From assembly GCA_012064385.1 (NCBI GenBank), contig QRDG01000403.1:37261-101260 (forward strand): DNA of 64,000 bases, given 5' to 3'. Below, one piece after another: positions 47,752 to 57,301 of this stretch. The stretch is from Puccinellia tenuiflora (taxonomy: Eukaryota; Streptophyta; Magnoliopsida; Poales; Poaceae). The notes beneath the pieces are model-generated. The model was given only the letters and a program-made list of their open reading frames with translations. It was not told where the DNA came from and ran no database searches. Numbering within the stretch: the first letter of the stretch is position 1; each line of letters opens with the position of its first letter. The translations under genes and the position numbers were made by a program.

Positions 47752-49512
47752 TGTTGGGAATATGCCCTAGAGGCAATAATAAAATGGTTTATTAGCATAT
47801 TCATGTTTATGATAATAGTTTATTATCCATGCTATAATTGTATTAACCGGAAACATAATACATGTGTGGAATATAAACAACCAGGTGTCCCTAGTAAGCC
47901 TCTACCGGACTGGTTCGTTAGTCAAGAGATGGTTAGAGTTTCCTAACCATAGACTTGTTACAGTCACTTGATAACGGAGTCATATCATTAGGAGTAATGA
48001 TGTGATGGACAAGACCCGATAATAAAGAGTTGCAATTGATCGTGTCACACAAGTTTCATTGCCAACACTTTTAGTATGCCAAGTATAGTTTCCTTAGACC
48101 ATGAGGTTGTGTCACTCCCGTTTACCGGAGGAATGCTTTGTGGACATCAAACGTCACTTCGTAACTGGGTGATTATAAAGGTGGCTTTCAGGTATCTCCG
48201 ATGGTATTTGTTGGGTGACATGAATCAAGACTGGGATTTGTCCTTCCTTGTGACGGAAAAGATATCTCTGGGCCCTCTCGGTAATATAGCATCAGAAAGG
48301 TTGCAACCATGTGATTAAGTGTTAATCACGGAGATCCTATATTATGGACGAGTAAAGAGAATTTGCCAGGTAACGAGATGAAACTAGATATGGAGATATC
48401 GACGATCGAATCTCGGGCAAATTAAATATCGGTGAGACAAAGGGAATCGTATACGAGATTAAGAATCTCCGGCATCGTGGTTCATCGATAAGGAACTTCG
48501 TTGAATATGTAGGAGTCAATATGGGCATCCCGGTCCCGCTATTGATTATTGATTTGATCATGTCTGCATGTTCTCGAACCCGTAGGGTCACACACTTAAC
48601 GCTCCGATGTAGCTAGGGTTAGCGATGAGATATTTTGATGGTATGAACGAATGGTGATTCGGAGTCTCGGATGAGATCCTAGACATCATGAGGAGCTCCG
48701 GAAGAGTCCGGAGATAAAAATTCATATAAGAAAAGTGGTTTCCAAGGTTCCGGAAAAGTTCGGGAAATTCCGGTAGAGTACCGGAAGATTCTAGAAGGTT
48801 CCGGAAGGTTCCGGAGGGCCCCACCTTGGGGGGCCACGAACCTAGAAGGCCAACATGGACCAAGGGGAGGTGCAGCAGCCCACTTGGGCTGGCCGCACCC
48901 TCTCCCTAAAGGCCCATGCGGCTGGCCCATGGGAGGCACCCAAAAAACCCTAGGGGCTGCCTTGGGGGGTAAGTTTCCTCCCTTGGCCGGCCCTAGATGG
49001 GTTTGGGACGCCCCCCACAGCCCCCTCACGCCTATATAAGGAGGAGGGGAGGGCTGGGGCGCAGCACCCTTGTACCCTAGCCGCCGGCCTCCCTCTCCTC
49101 TCCCTCCTCTCTCCTGCAGCTGCTTGGCGAAGCCCTGCAGGAATTTCTCCACCATCAACGCCACCACAACCGTCGTGGTGCCGAGATCCATCTAGCCATC
49201 TCCACCTTGCTTGCGGGATGAAGAAGGAGGAGATCTACATCGAGCCGTACGTGTGGATACCACGGAGGTGCTACCCCTTGTGGCACTTCGTCGGATTGGA
49301 CTTCGAGGAAATACATCTCCTCGCGACTAGATGAGTCTAGTTGCGGGGATCGACTAGCCAACCCCTGCACCGACAAAACGCGTTTGTTGATCTTCAAGGG
49401 TAAGAGATTGGATCTCATCTTCGCTACCCTCCATCTAGTAGATCTAGATCCTTGGGGTTTATTCCGCTTGTTGTGTAGGAAAATTTTTGTTTTCTATGCT
49501 GCGACCCCATCA
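47752..49512 (+). repeat. 3' LTR of non-coding LTR element
   Basis: 1761 bp, with the same ends as the 5' LTR; TATA-like 'ctatataagg' at about 49032. Confidence 0.85.
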
Positions 49513-49530
49513 CTTTCTTGTGTTAAATAG

Positions 49531-50743
49531 GTGATACCTGATTGGCTAGCCGCCCATAAGCCTTGCTACAAGAAGATTGTAGATAAGTGGGTGTCGGATG
49601 CGTTCAAGGCGCAACACAAGGAGGCATCGGACCGGCGGAAAATGATAGGCCTGAACGGAGTCCACCGTCAAGGCCCCCTCACACTCGAAGGCTTAATTAA
49701 ACACAAGGTAAGATATTATTTTTGTTCTTTTCATACAAATTTTATATACGTGCTATTCTTTTTATTTTTGTTTTTGACCTCAATTGTATGTTTCCTTTTG
49801 ATGTCAATTAATTGTAGGAGGCAAAGACGGGCCGGAAATTGACTAAGATGCAAGTATTTGTTGAGACCCGGAGGCCAAAGGAACTGGATCCGGCTAAACC
49901 CTTGGAAGACCAATGGATCACCGACACCGCGGGGAAACAGACGACCAACTACTGCTCCAAGTTCAAGGAGATCTACGGTGAGACGTCCGATCCTTTGACC
50001 GCTCCTTTCGACCCCAAGGTTGCTATGTACGCGGGACAAGGTCGGCTGAATGGCCGGCCTTATATTGGCGGTGCTTCCTTCGATAGTTCGGCCGTTCCAT
50101 CACTTGCCGAGATGCGTGCTTGCCGTACGAGCTCAGCGCCCGAGATCGAGCGCCGTCCAAGGGTCAGACTTGGAGCATTAGCTGCAATGGAGGTATGTAT
50201 GTCGTTTTTAAACCATCTTTTCCACTACTCTACATGTTTTCATTGCCGAGATGCATTCTTTTACATGGTTGCAATCTTGTAGGCTGAAGTTGTGAATAGT
50301 AAGAGGATCGCGGCGGACGCAACAGCGCGGGTGCAGGCAACAAAAGAGAAGATGGTGCAACTGCAGACATTCCTCCAGGCGATTGTGGCGGTAATTGCTT
50401 CAACTTTTTCTTCAACTAAGCCATGTTCTTGACTTTGCAAACTTAAACTCGTCTTCGGTATGCAGAGGTTGCCCGCGGATCCATCGCTTCCTCCTTTACC
50501 TCCTATTCCTCCACTACTAGCCCCAATTCTGTTGGTAAGTTGTCTTGATACTAGCTAGGCAACCATGCATTCATCTTTTTTTGCTTACTCGTCTAATGCG
50601 AATCTTCATAGGACAATCGATCGGCTGGATCCCACACTCCCGCGGATGGTGAAGGAGGAGGGAATGGTGGAGACATAGGGAATGGTGTAGACGGAGGAGC
50701 AAGCGCATCGTCGGCGCCATCGACCTCCAACAGGCCTGAGTGA
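49531..50743 (+). pseudogene. CACTA TnpA-like (Transposase_24 type) protein, 3' exons only
   Basis: Exons 49531-49707, 49818-50192, 50283-50390, 50466-50534 and 50612-50743, all with GT-AG borders and all introns in phase 0, encode 286 residues without a stop. The first two exons match the plant En/Spm-type transposase domain ('YKKIVDKWVSDAFKAQHKEA', 'ITDTAGKQTTNYCSKFKEIY'); then come a coiled-coil-like 'ARVQATKEKMVQLQTFLQAI', a Pro/Leu-rich exon and a Gly/Ser-rich tail ending TGA. In related elements the protein binds the subterminal repeats. The LTR element replaces everything before the intron ahead of 49531, so the gene is a fragment, but what remains is open. Confidence 0.8.
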
Positions 50744-51119
50744 CTCTAGGTTAGTTCTCATTCTTATACTCACATGTCAATAACCATAAATCTGGTTTGC
50801 TCTTCCAACTCATGCTTATTCTTCTCAAACTCTTAGGATTGCATCGACGACTTCTTAGGCTCCATGGACTACATACAAACAGGAAGCTTCGTCGTTATCC
50901 GGCATGATGTATTTTGCAAACTTGGTGTAAACATGACGTACTTGTCACTTGATGTTTGTAATATGGACATTTGACGTGTATGTTTGAGCTTTTGTGCTAT
51001 TTGTGACCTTATTTGCTTCTATGTGTGCTATCACTGCTGGAGTATATCATCTCTGAAAATATATACATATATTATGTATTGAAATGCAGGGATTTTTAAA
51101 AAAATAGGAAAATTGTGAA

Positions 51120-51745
51120 AAATTGCGGCCTCTTCGCCGAGTGGGGCACTAGGCAAAGATGCCTTCGCCGAGTCGGGCACTCGGCGAAGAGGTGCTCCAG
51201 GGGACCATTTGGCACGATGTTTGCCGAGATAGTTGGCACTTGGCGAAATAGCCCACTCGGCGAAGAGGTGGGTTGGCACTCGGCGAAGAAATAGCCCGGC
51301 GAACGGCTCTCGAGGCACTCGGCGAAGAGACCACACGGCGAAGCGGCTACTCGGCGAAGCCTGGCACTCGGCGACGAAACAGCCCGGCGAAAGTCCCAGG
51401 AGGCACTCGGCGAAGACCTTTGCCGAGCATCGGCTTTGTGGACACGTGGTTGGTTGCTGTTTGCTCCATCGTCGCCTAGTGTCACGTTGGAACACTCGGC
51501 GAAGGCCTGACACACGTCTGACAGTGGGCGGGTCTGATTTTCCTTTTCTTCGCCGAGTGAGGAGAAAAGGCACTAGGCGAAGCCTTTGCCGAGTACCCCG
51601 AAATAAAACACTCGGCGAAGAGGCGTCGCCGAGGGGAATGCCGCCGAGTGTATGTCGCCGAGTTCCCCTCTCGGCGAATGCTTCGCCGAGGTGGTTTCCA
51701 GCCTTCGCCGTGTCTTTTGGCCACTCGGCGTAGTTTAATTTTCTC
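51120..51745. repeat. CACTA subterminal repeat array
   Basis: About 25 copies, in both directions, of ACTCGGCGAAG/CTTCGCCGAGT, dense up to the transposon end at 51751. Overlapping open frames on both strands here are by-products of the repeats. Confidence 0.9.
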
Positions 51746-51751
51746 GTAGTG

Positions 51752-52611
51752 TCCTACGGGCGACAACAAGCCATGGGAGAGGTCGCAGGGAAGACACTGA
51801 AGGCGCAGATCAGAAGGGATGCATGTCCGGGTGCCAAGTTAAATGGAAATTCACATCCGATATTATGCGTGGATGTTTGGGTATCATTCTAGAGTCTCCA
51901 GTGTAATTGCGACTCGTGTGACGTCTTGATTTTTGGCTGGCCAGACGTTCCGCATGGAAGACGGATCCGGTCGCCAGAAGATCGGGATGCAAGTCCGGGT
52001 CTTCTTCCGGGGTCATCAGGGCGCGTGGCCCATAGATAACCACGTGGCAGGTATATACTGAGTGTTGCACTTGGCACATATTTAGGAGCTTTGCCGAGTG
52101 CAAGCTTTTGAAGTACGTCGAGTGCAATACTCGGCAAAGCGGTTCACCATGATAAAGAAAATTGGGAACACACCCTGTCTCCGTTGCGCCATGTATTCTT
52201 GTGCCTTTGCTCTCGCTATCAAGGGTAGGTGGCGACGTCACGCAGGAGGGAGTTGGTTGAATAGGGGGTGGCAGCGAAAAGTAGGAAGAGGTGGCGATGA
52301 CGCGCAGGGGAAGGATTTCGAGTAGTGGGAGGTGGCGGCGACGCGTAGGGGGAGGCATCCGAGCAAGTGGAGTTGGCGGCGTTGTAGTACGTACAAGGTA
52401 GTCCTATCCTGTTGCGGAAGACATAGGAAACTCGTACGCATACAACCTGGGCTATACCTGGATTCTGTGTTTTTTCCCAAGGATAACTCACTACGATGGG
52501 ATGACGGGACAACAAGTCCGCACGAATGTGTTCGTTTGAGACGAGGCAAGGGAGACGAGCGTATCATCACCTTCGATTTCAATTTGATAATAAAGAAAAC
52601 GGTTTTGTGAA
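51752..52611. other. Intergenic DNA with transposon debris
   Basis: The short stretch 52085-52145 again has 'gccgagtg'/'actcggcaaag', so another CACTA-type remnant is likely. No gene is seen; frames at 51810-52358 are unsupported. Confidence 0.4.
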
Positions 52612-53093
52612 TTCTCAGTCGACTGAGAATTAGCTTAGAGCTCATTCACCTCCTGCACCGTCTGATCGAGCATCGCGATTCGTGCGTTTCTTCTACCTTG
52701 GGCGGAGCCGAGCCGGCGACGGGCGGGCGACGCGGCTGGCCGCGGTGGCCGACGGCGACGACGAGCCTGGAGGGAGCCGGAGCCGCCGGAGACGCGGCGC
52801 GCCTCGGCGGAGGCGGTGGAGGCGACCAAGAGACTTAACTTGTGGGGTGCGGGGGTCGTCGGCGTCGGAGAAGACGGGGGGCTTTAGAGGGATGGTCGAG
52901 GGCGGCAGTGGACCGGCGGAGGAGGAGCTCGGGGCAGGGCGGGGCGGCGAGGCGCCACGGCACCGCGCCGGCCGCGGGCGGGGAGGCCGGCGGTTCGGCC
53001 GACGGTGGCTGCGGGGGCAGGGCTCGCCGGAGGTGGGGAAGACGCGCTGACATCATTCGACTGAGAACTAGCTTAGTTCTCAGTCGAATGAGC
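52612..53093. mobile_element. Possible small transposon carrying GC-rich captured sequence
   Basis: Palindromic ends with the core CTGAGAA(T/C)TAGCTTAG and CAGTCGA/TCGACTG at 52612-52638 and 53056-53093 frame a 400-bp GC-rich insert unlike its AT-rich surroundings. This resembles a Pack-MULE, but no target duplication is visible. Confidence 0.35.
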
Positions 53094-53100
53094 GCTAGCC

Positions 53101-53211
53101 ACTCCCTCTGTTTTTAAATATAAGATGTTTTAGATACTTCATGTTCATATGTTGATTAGATACGGATCAAAATGAGTGAATATACACACTAGATTGTGTC
53201 GGAGTGAGTAC
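53101..53211. repeat. Stowaway MITE remnant in UGT 3' flank, copy A
   Basis: CTCCCTCTGTTTTTAAATA start and 'tcggagtgagta' end; interior 'ggatcaaaatgagtgaata' is typical of Stowaway. The same remnant follows copy B (54359-54461). Confidence 0.65.
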
Positions 53212-53394
53212 ACCTCAACAGATAGCAAACATATAAATGTGTGTAAACCGTGCAATTTTATTAGCAAACTTAGAAAACATTGATGATGCTGCTGACAAAC
53301 AACATGGTGGTAAGTAGAGTAGAAAGCAACCGGAAGATACATCCGATAAGTCTCACACGCAACATCTGCTACGTGACAAGATTATTCACCGACA

Positions 53395-53752
53395 CTACAC
53401 ATCCACGCCCGGTAGCCGCAGGTTCGCTATCCAGCCTTCCACCTGCCGGCAACCGCCGCCACCCTCATCCCCCGCCATCAGCTCCCTAGCGACCGCCGCC
53501 ACCTCATCCCGGGTCACCACCCCGTCCTCCCTTGTCCTGGGACGCAGCGCCATGCCCGCGCGCTCCGACAGCATATTCGCGTTCATCCTCTGTTCGGCGT
53601 AAAGCGGCCAAGCCATCGTCGGCACGCCCGCCACCACGGCCTCCAGCGTCGAGTTCCACCCGCAGTGGGACACGAAGCCGCCCACCGCGGGGTGACTCAG
53701 GATCTCCACCTACGGTGCCCAGAGCGGCACCGAGAGCCCCGTTCCTTTGGCC
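53395..53752 (-). pseudogene. UDP-glycosyltransferase relic, copy A
   Basis: Covers the PSPG box ('GGFVSHCGWNSTLEAV', 'AWPLYAEQRMNANM') and the segment after it, then jumps by an internal deletion of about 100 bp relative to copy B to the last codons and the same 3' flank. Homology to copy B ends at 53752. No N-terminal domain. It is the oldest of the three copies by divergence. Confidence 0.85.
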
Positions 53753-53889
53753 CAGGTCCGTGATGGCCGGCGGCGCGAGGGCGGCTGTGGCGCGGCGCCG
53801 AGGACCTGGATGACGCCGCTAGGGCGGCGGTGGTGGGAGAATAGGGGAAGAAGGTGAAGCTCTTGTTCGTGATGCTCGAGATTAAAATC

Positions 53890-54249
53890 ACATCCTAACC
53901 GCCCAAAAATTAGGAGCCGAACTTAATTATTTTGGTGATTTTTTTCCCTTTCAACCGGTCTCCACAAAAAAAATACTAAAAAAAACTAGTGACAGCCACT
54001 TTTATGAGTCCGTTATTGATTAATCATTACCAGTGACTGGCATTTATAGATGTCTGTCACTAAATAATTTTCCGTTTCAGCTGGCTTGTACAAAAAATAC
54101 TAGTGACGGTTAATTTTATGAGCCCGTCACTAGTGTTTTGTACTAGTGACAGGCTTATTTTTGCCTGTCGCTGCTACTACTTACTAGTGACAGACATAGT
54201 TTTGCCCGTCACCAACCACCTGGCGGCTATAAACCTTTCTGCAGTAGTG
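53890..54249. mobile_element. CACTA right end between UGT copies A and B
   Basis: Subterminal repeats of 'actagtgac(a/g)g' and the terminus 'ctttctgcagtagtg' ending at 54249 (reverse of CACTACTGCAGAAAG, Caspar-like). The left end is not visible and the segment 53753-53890 before it is unassigned. Confidence 0.65.
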
Positions 54250-54358
54250 GTCGAATGAGCCCTAGCCACTCCCGAAAGAAAATTAATAGGTAGTAGATAG
54301 ATTTCTTGTCAACCCGCAAGGCGATGGGTGTAATTTTTTTTAATCAACTTATAAATAC

Positions 54359-54461
54359 TCCCTCTGTTTTTAAATATAAGATGTTTTAGATACTTTATAT
54401 GTTGATTAGATACGGATCAAAATGAGTGAATATACACACTAAATTGTGTCGGAGTGAGTAC
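54359..54461. repeat. Stowaway MITE remnant in UGT 3' flank, copy B
   Basis: Same element as at 53101-53211 with a small deletion, so the insertion predates the duplication of the UGT gene. Confidence 0.65.
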
Positions 54462-54681
54462 ACCTCAACAGATAGCAAACTTATAAATGTGTGTAAACCG
54501 TGCAATTTTATTAGCAAACTTAGAAAACATTGATGATGCTGATGACAAACAACATGGTACCTGGTGAGTAGAGTAGAAAGCAACAGGAAGATACATCCGA
54601 TAAGTCTCACACGCAACATCTGCTACGTGACAAGATTATTCACCGCACACTACACATCCACGCCCGGTAGCCGCAGGTTCG

Positions 54682-56108
54682 CTATCCAGCCTTCCACCTA
54701 CCGGCGACGGCCTCCAGCGCCTTGCGCGATAGCCCGTCTGGCGCCAACCCCTTCCCTATCTCCTCCTGCAGCTCACGGGCCTTCTTCCTCGCCGACGCGC
54801 CCTTCTCCCCCGCCATCAGCTCCCTGGCGACCGCCGCCACCTCATCCCGGGTCACCACCCCGTCCTCCCTGGTCCTGGGACGCAGCGCCATGCCCGCGCG
54901 CTCCGACAGCATCTTCGCGTTCATCCTCTGCTCCGCGTACAGCGGCCAGGCAATCGTCGGCACGCCCGCCGCCACGGCCTCCAGCGTCGAGTTCCACCCG
55001 CAGTGGGACACGAAGCCGCCCACCGCGGGGTGACTCAGGATCTCCACCTGCGGTGCCCAGAGCGGCACGGCGAGCCCCGTGCCTTTGGTCCGCTCCACGA
55101 ACCCTTCGGGTAGGTAGTTCACCGGGCTGTCCTCGTCCCCGCGGCCGCCGCCCCGAAGTAGCTCCCGCACTTGTCCTTGTCGTTGACGAACTGCACCACC
55201 CACAGGAACCTCTGCTTGCTCGCCTCCAGCCCGGCCGCCAGCTCCGCCGTCTGCTCCGTGGACAGCGTGCCGCCGCTGCCGAAGCACACGAACAGGACCG
55301 ACCCGGCCGGCTGGTCGTCCAGCCACCGGAGGCTCATGTGTTGGGATGACTTGGAGGAGCACGGCTGCCGGACGATCGGGCCCACCGCGTAGGCCGGAGG
55401 GTAGACGCCTTTGTCGGACAGCTCTTTCCACGCCACCACAGTCTCGTGCTCCATGGCGTCGAAGGTGTTGACGACGAAGCCCTGGGCGAGGGGGTAGAGT
55501 TTCCCCAGCTCGACGACGAGCGCGTACCCCGGATCGGCGCGGTCCTGGACGGTGTCGAGGAGCTCGGCGCCGTGCAGCGGCACGCACCCGGGGAGGCGGA
55601 TGAGCTCCGGGAGGTCGCGAAACTCGCAGGTGGTGGTCCTGTCCAGCTCCGGGGCGTGGAGTATCGTCGACAGCGCCATGAGGTTTGTCGCGCAGAAGAT
55701 GTAGCCCGGGATGCCAAGCTCCGCCGCCACCTCCAGCGCCCAGGGGCAAAGCACGTCCGGCACGAACGACGCGACGCCGGCCGGGGAGTCCAGGAGGGAT
55801 CGTAGGAGGTCTCGGAGGTGCGGGAGCGCACGCTTGACGACGATCATGGCGCGGGTCTCCGGGCGGGCGTCCGCGGGGAGGTCGTCGATGGACACCTCCG
55901 GGAGCATAGCCGTGGAGATGGACGGCGGTAGGGAGGCGAAGGTGGAGGAGTACTGGTCGCCTGAGAAGAAGTTGGTGTGGATGACGAGCGTGGCGGTGAA
56001 GCCGTCGAGCGCGACGATGCGGCGCGCGAGCTCGGCCGTGGGGAGGACGTGGCCAGTGCCGGGGCAGGCCAGCAGCACCACGTGCGTGCTTCTTCTTCGC
56101 TCCGCCAT
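54682..56108 (-). CDS. Family 1 UDP-glycosyltransferase (UGT72-like), one frameshift
   Basis: ATG at 56108, stop TAG at 54682, about 475 codons, the normal length. Seen: N-terminal 'CPGTGHVLPTAELARRIV' with catalytic His20, the partner Asp118 in 'SFVPDVLCPWALEV', the linker, and the C-terminal PSPG box ('WAPQVEILSHPAVGGF', 'HCGWNSTLEAV', 'AWPLYAEQ' ending in Gln, which favours UDP-glucose). A one-base loss in a G/C run near 55137-55143 (about codon 323) separates two open frames (56108-55119 and the C-terminal part to 54682). This is either a real inactivating change or a sequencing error. It would transfer sugar to small phenolic acceptors in the cytosol; UGT72 members act on monolignols and hydroquinone-like compounds. 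Subfamily by eye. Confidence 0.85.
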
Positions 56109-56240
56109 TGCAGTAGTATTCTTTTTTTTTTTTTTTCCACTAGAGCACGTACGAAGGCTTTGAAATTGGCAGCCAAGGGAGTAGTAGCTAGCTAGGCGAC
56201 GAGTACAACTTGATTTTGGAACTACGTGTGACGACGGCGT

Positions 56241-56250
56241 CTTATATGTA
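56241..56250 (-). promoter_or_regulatory. TATA box of UGT gene
   Basis: TACATATAAG on the minus strand, 133 bases before the ATG at 56108. The leader includes a T15 run (plus 56122-56136 region) close to the start codon. Confidence 0.5.
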
Positions 56251-56533
56251 GAGGGGTTTGGGTTTGGTAGCTACCTGCCTGCCGATCGAGTTACTACACG
56301 TGCACGCCATGCAATAGTACACAGTGGTGAATGAAGGAAAAACAAACAATCGAGACACGTGGCGGCACTCGGGAATGCAGTTGACACCTTCTCAGTCCGT
56401 GGTATTCGGTAAACATTTGGTCTGAGTAAAAACATACTGCATGCCGGGAGACGAACCGGCACTCGGCAACGTTTAATTTTACCGTCAGGCTGGGCGAGAT
56501 AATCGATCGGCAACGACTTGGTCTCGGTAAAGG
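56251..56533. other. UGT upstream region
   Basis: No other feature than 'cggcactcggcaacg' near 56457, resembling CACTA subterminal repeats. Confidence 0.35.
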
Positions 56534-56762
56534 GTGAATAGCTCCTGTGCGACGTTTTTCATCGCTATTGGATTTGAAGCGACGTTTTTCCTGGAAATAG
56601 CTCGCATGCGACGCTGTTTTGGTTGGAAATAGCTCAGGGCCACAATAGCCATATAACGGCCGTTAAGGACACAGTTAGGTTAGATGAGACAGTTGATTAA
56701 AACATGATGGTCCTAATTAGTATCAGGTGCTAACCCAGACAAACCAACCGCTTTCCCACCCA

Positions 56763-57036
56763 GCGCGCGCGTGACCTTCTCTGGCGGCGGCGGCGGAGCT
56801 CACCTTTCCTTCTCGACGGCGGCGGTAGCGGAACTTTTTCAGAGGGCGGCGGCGCTTCCGTTCTACGGCGGACGTGGTGAGTGCCATTCGAGCGCTTCCG
56901 ACCGAGCGCGCGCGTGACATTCTCTGTCGGCACCCGCGGCGGCGGGGAAACGTTCTCGACGGCGGGGGCGGCAGCGGAACTTTTTCAGAGGGCGGCGGCG
57001 CTTTCGTTCTACGGCGGACGTGGTGAGTGCCATTCG
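56763..57036 (+). repeat. Tandem duplication of the MULE leader exon
   Basis: Two copies (56763-56890, 56905-57036) of a GC-rich leader, each ending in 'ggacgtg|gtgagtgccattcg', a strong splice donor, so the transcript has two alternative or serial donors. Confidence 0.8.
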
Positions 57037-57301
57037 AAACCCTAATTCCTCTCCCATCATTCTCACATTAGATCTGAGGGCGCCCTTTTGAGCGTAGATT
57101 GTGGACGGCGGCGAGATGGAACCGGGAGAGGGGACAAGTAATGGGTAATTTCCCGAGGCTTGAACTTAATTTCAATTCTATACCCATTTGCTTACTACCT
57201 CGACTTCTAGCTCACCTTGGTCGCCAAAAAACAGGGGACATGGTAAATTCAAATTTTCGATCAAATTCTTTCCCTCCAAGGCAGTGTTGCTTGATGGCAG
57301 C

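Larger units (their letters stand above)
40655..49512 (+). mobile_element. Non-coding LTR retrotransposon (Angela-like LTRs, LARD-type)
   Basis: LTRs at 40655-42535 and 47752-49512, both TGTTGGGAATATG...CCCCATCA, with an iMet-type primer site after the first and a purine tract 'aagtgggaga' before the second. The 5.2-kb interior has no frame longer than about 95 codons and no Gag or Pol motif, so it is non-autonomous. Flanking pentamers (GATGC left, CTTTC right) do not match, and the two sides belong to different transposons, so this copy has recombined or the assembly joins two copies. Confidence 0.8.
49513..51751 (+). mobile_element. 3' half of a CACTA transposon, cut by the LTR element
   Basis: Carries the last five exons of a TnpA-like gene, a 3' flank, a dense subterminal array and the terminus 'aattttctcgtagtg' (reverse of CACTACGAGAAAATT). 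The 5' half is not in the window. Confidence 0.85.

Noticed and set aside
51031..51769. Frames of 60-180 codons rich in Arg/Ser/Pro
   Set aside because: By-products of the ACTCGGCGAAG subterminal array on both strands.
53532..55349. Plus-strand Pro/Ser/Arg-rich frames
   Set aside because: Antisense of the UGT genes.
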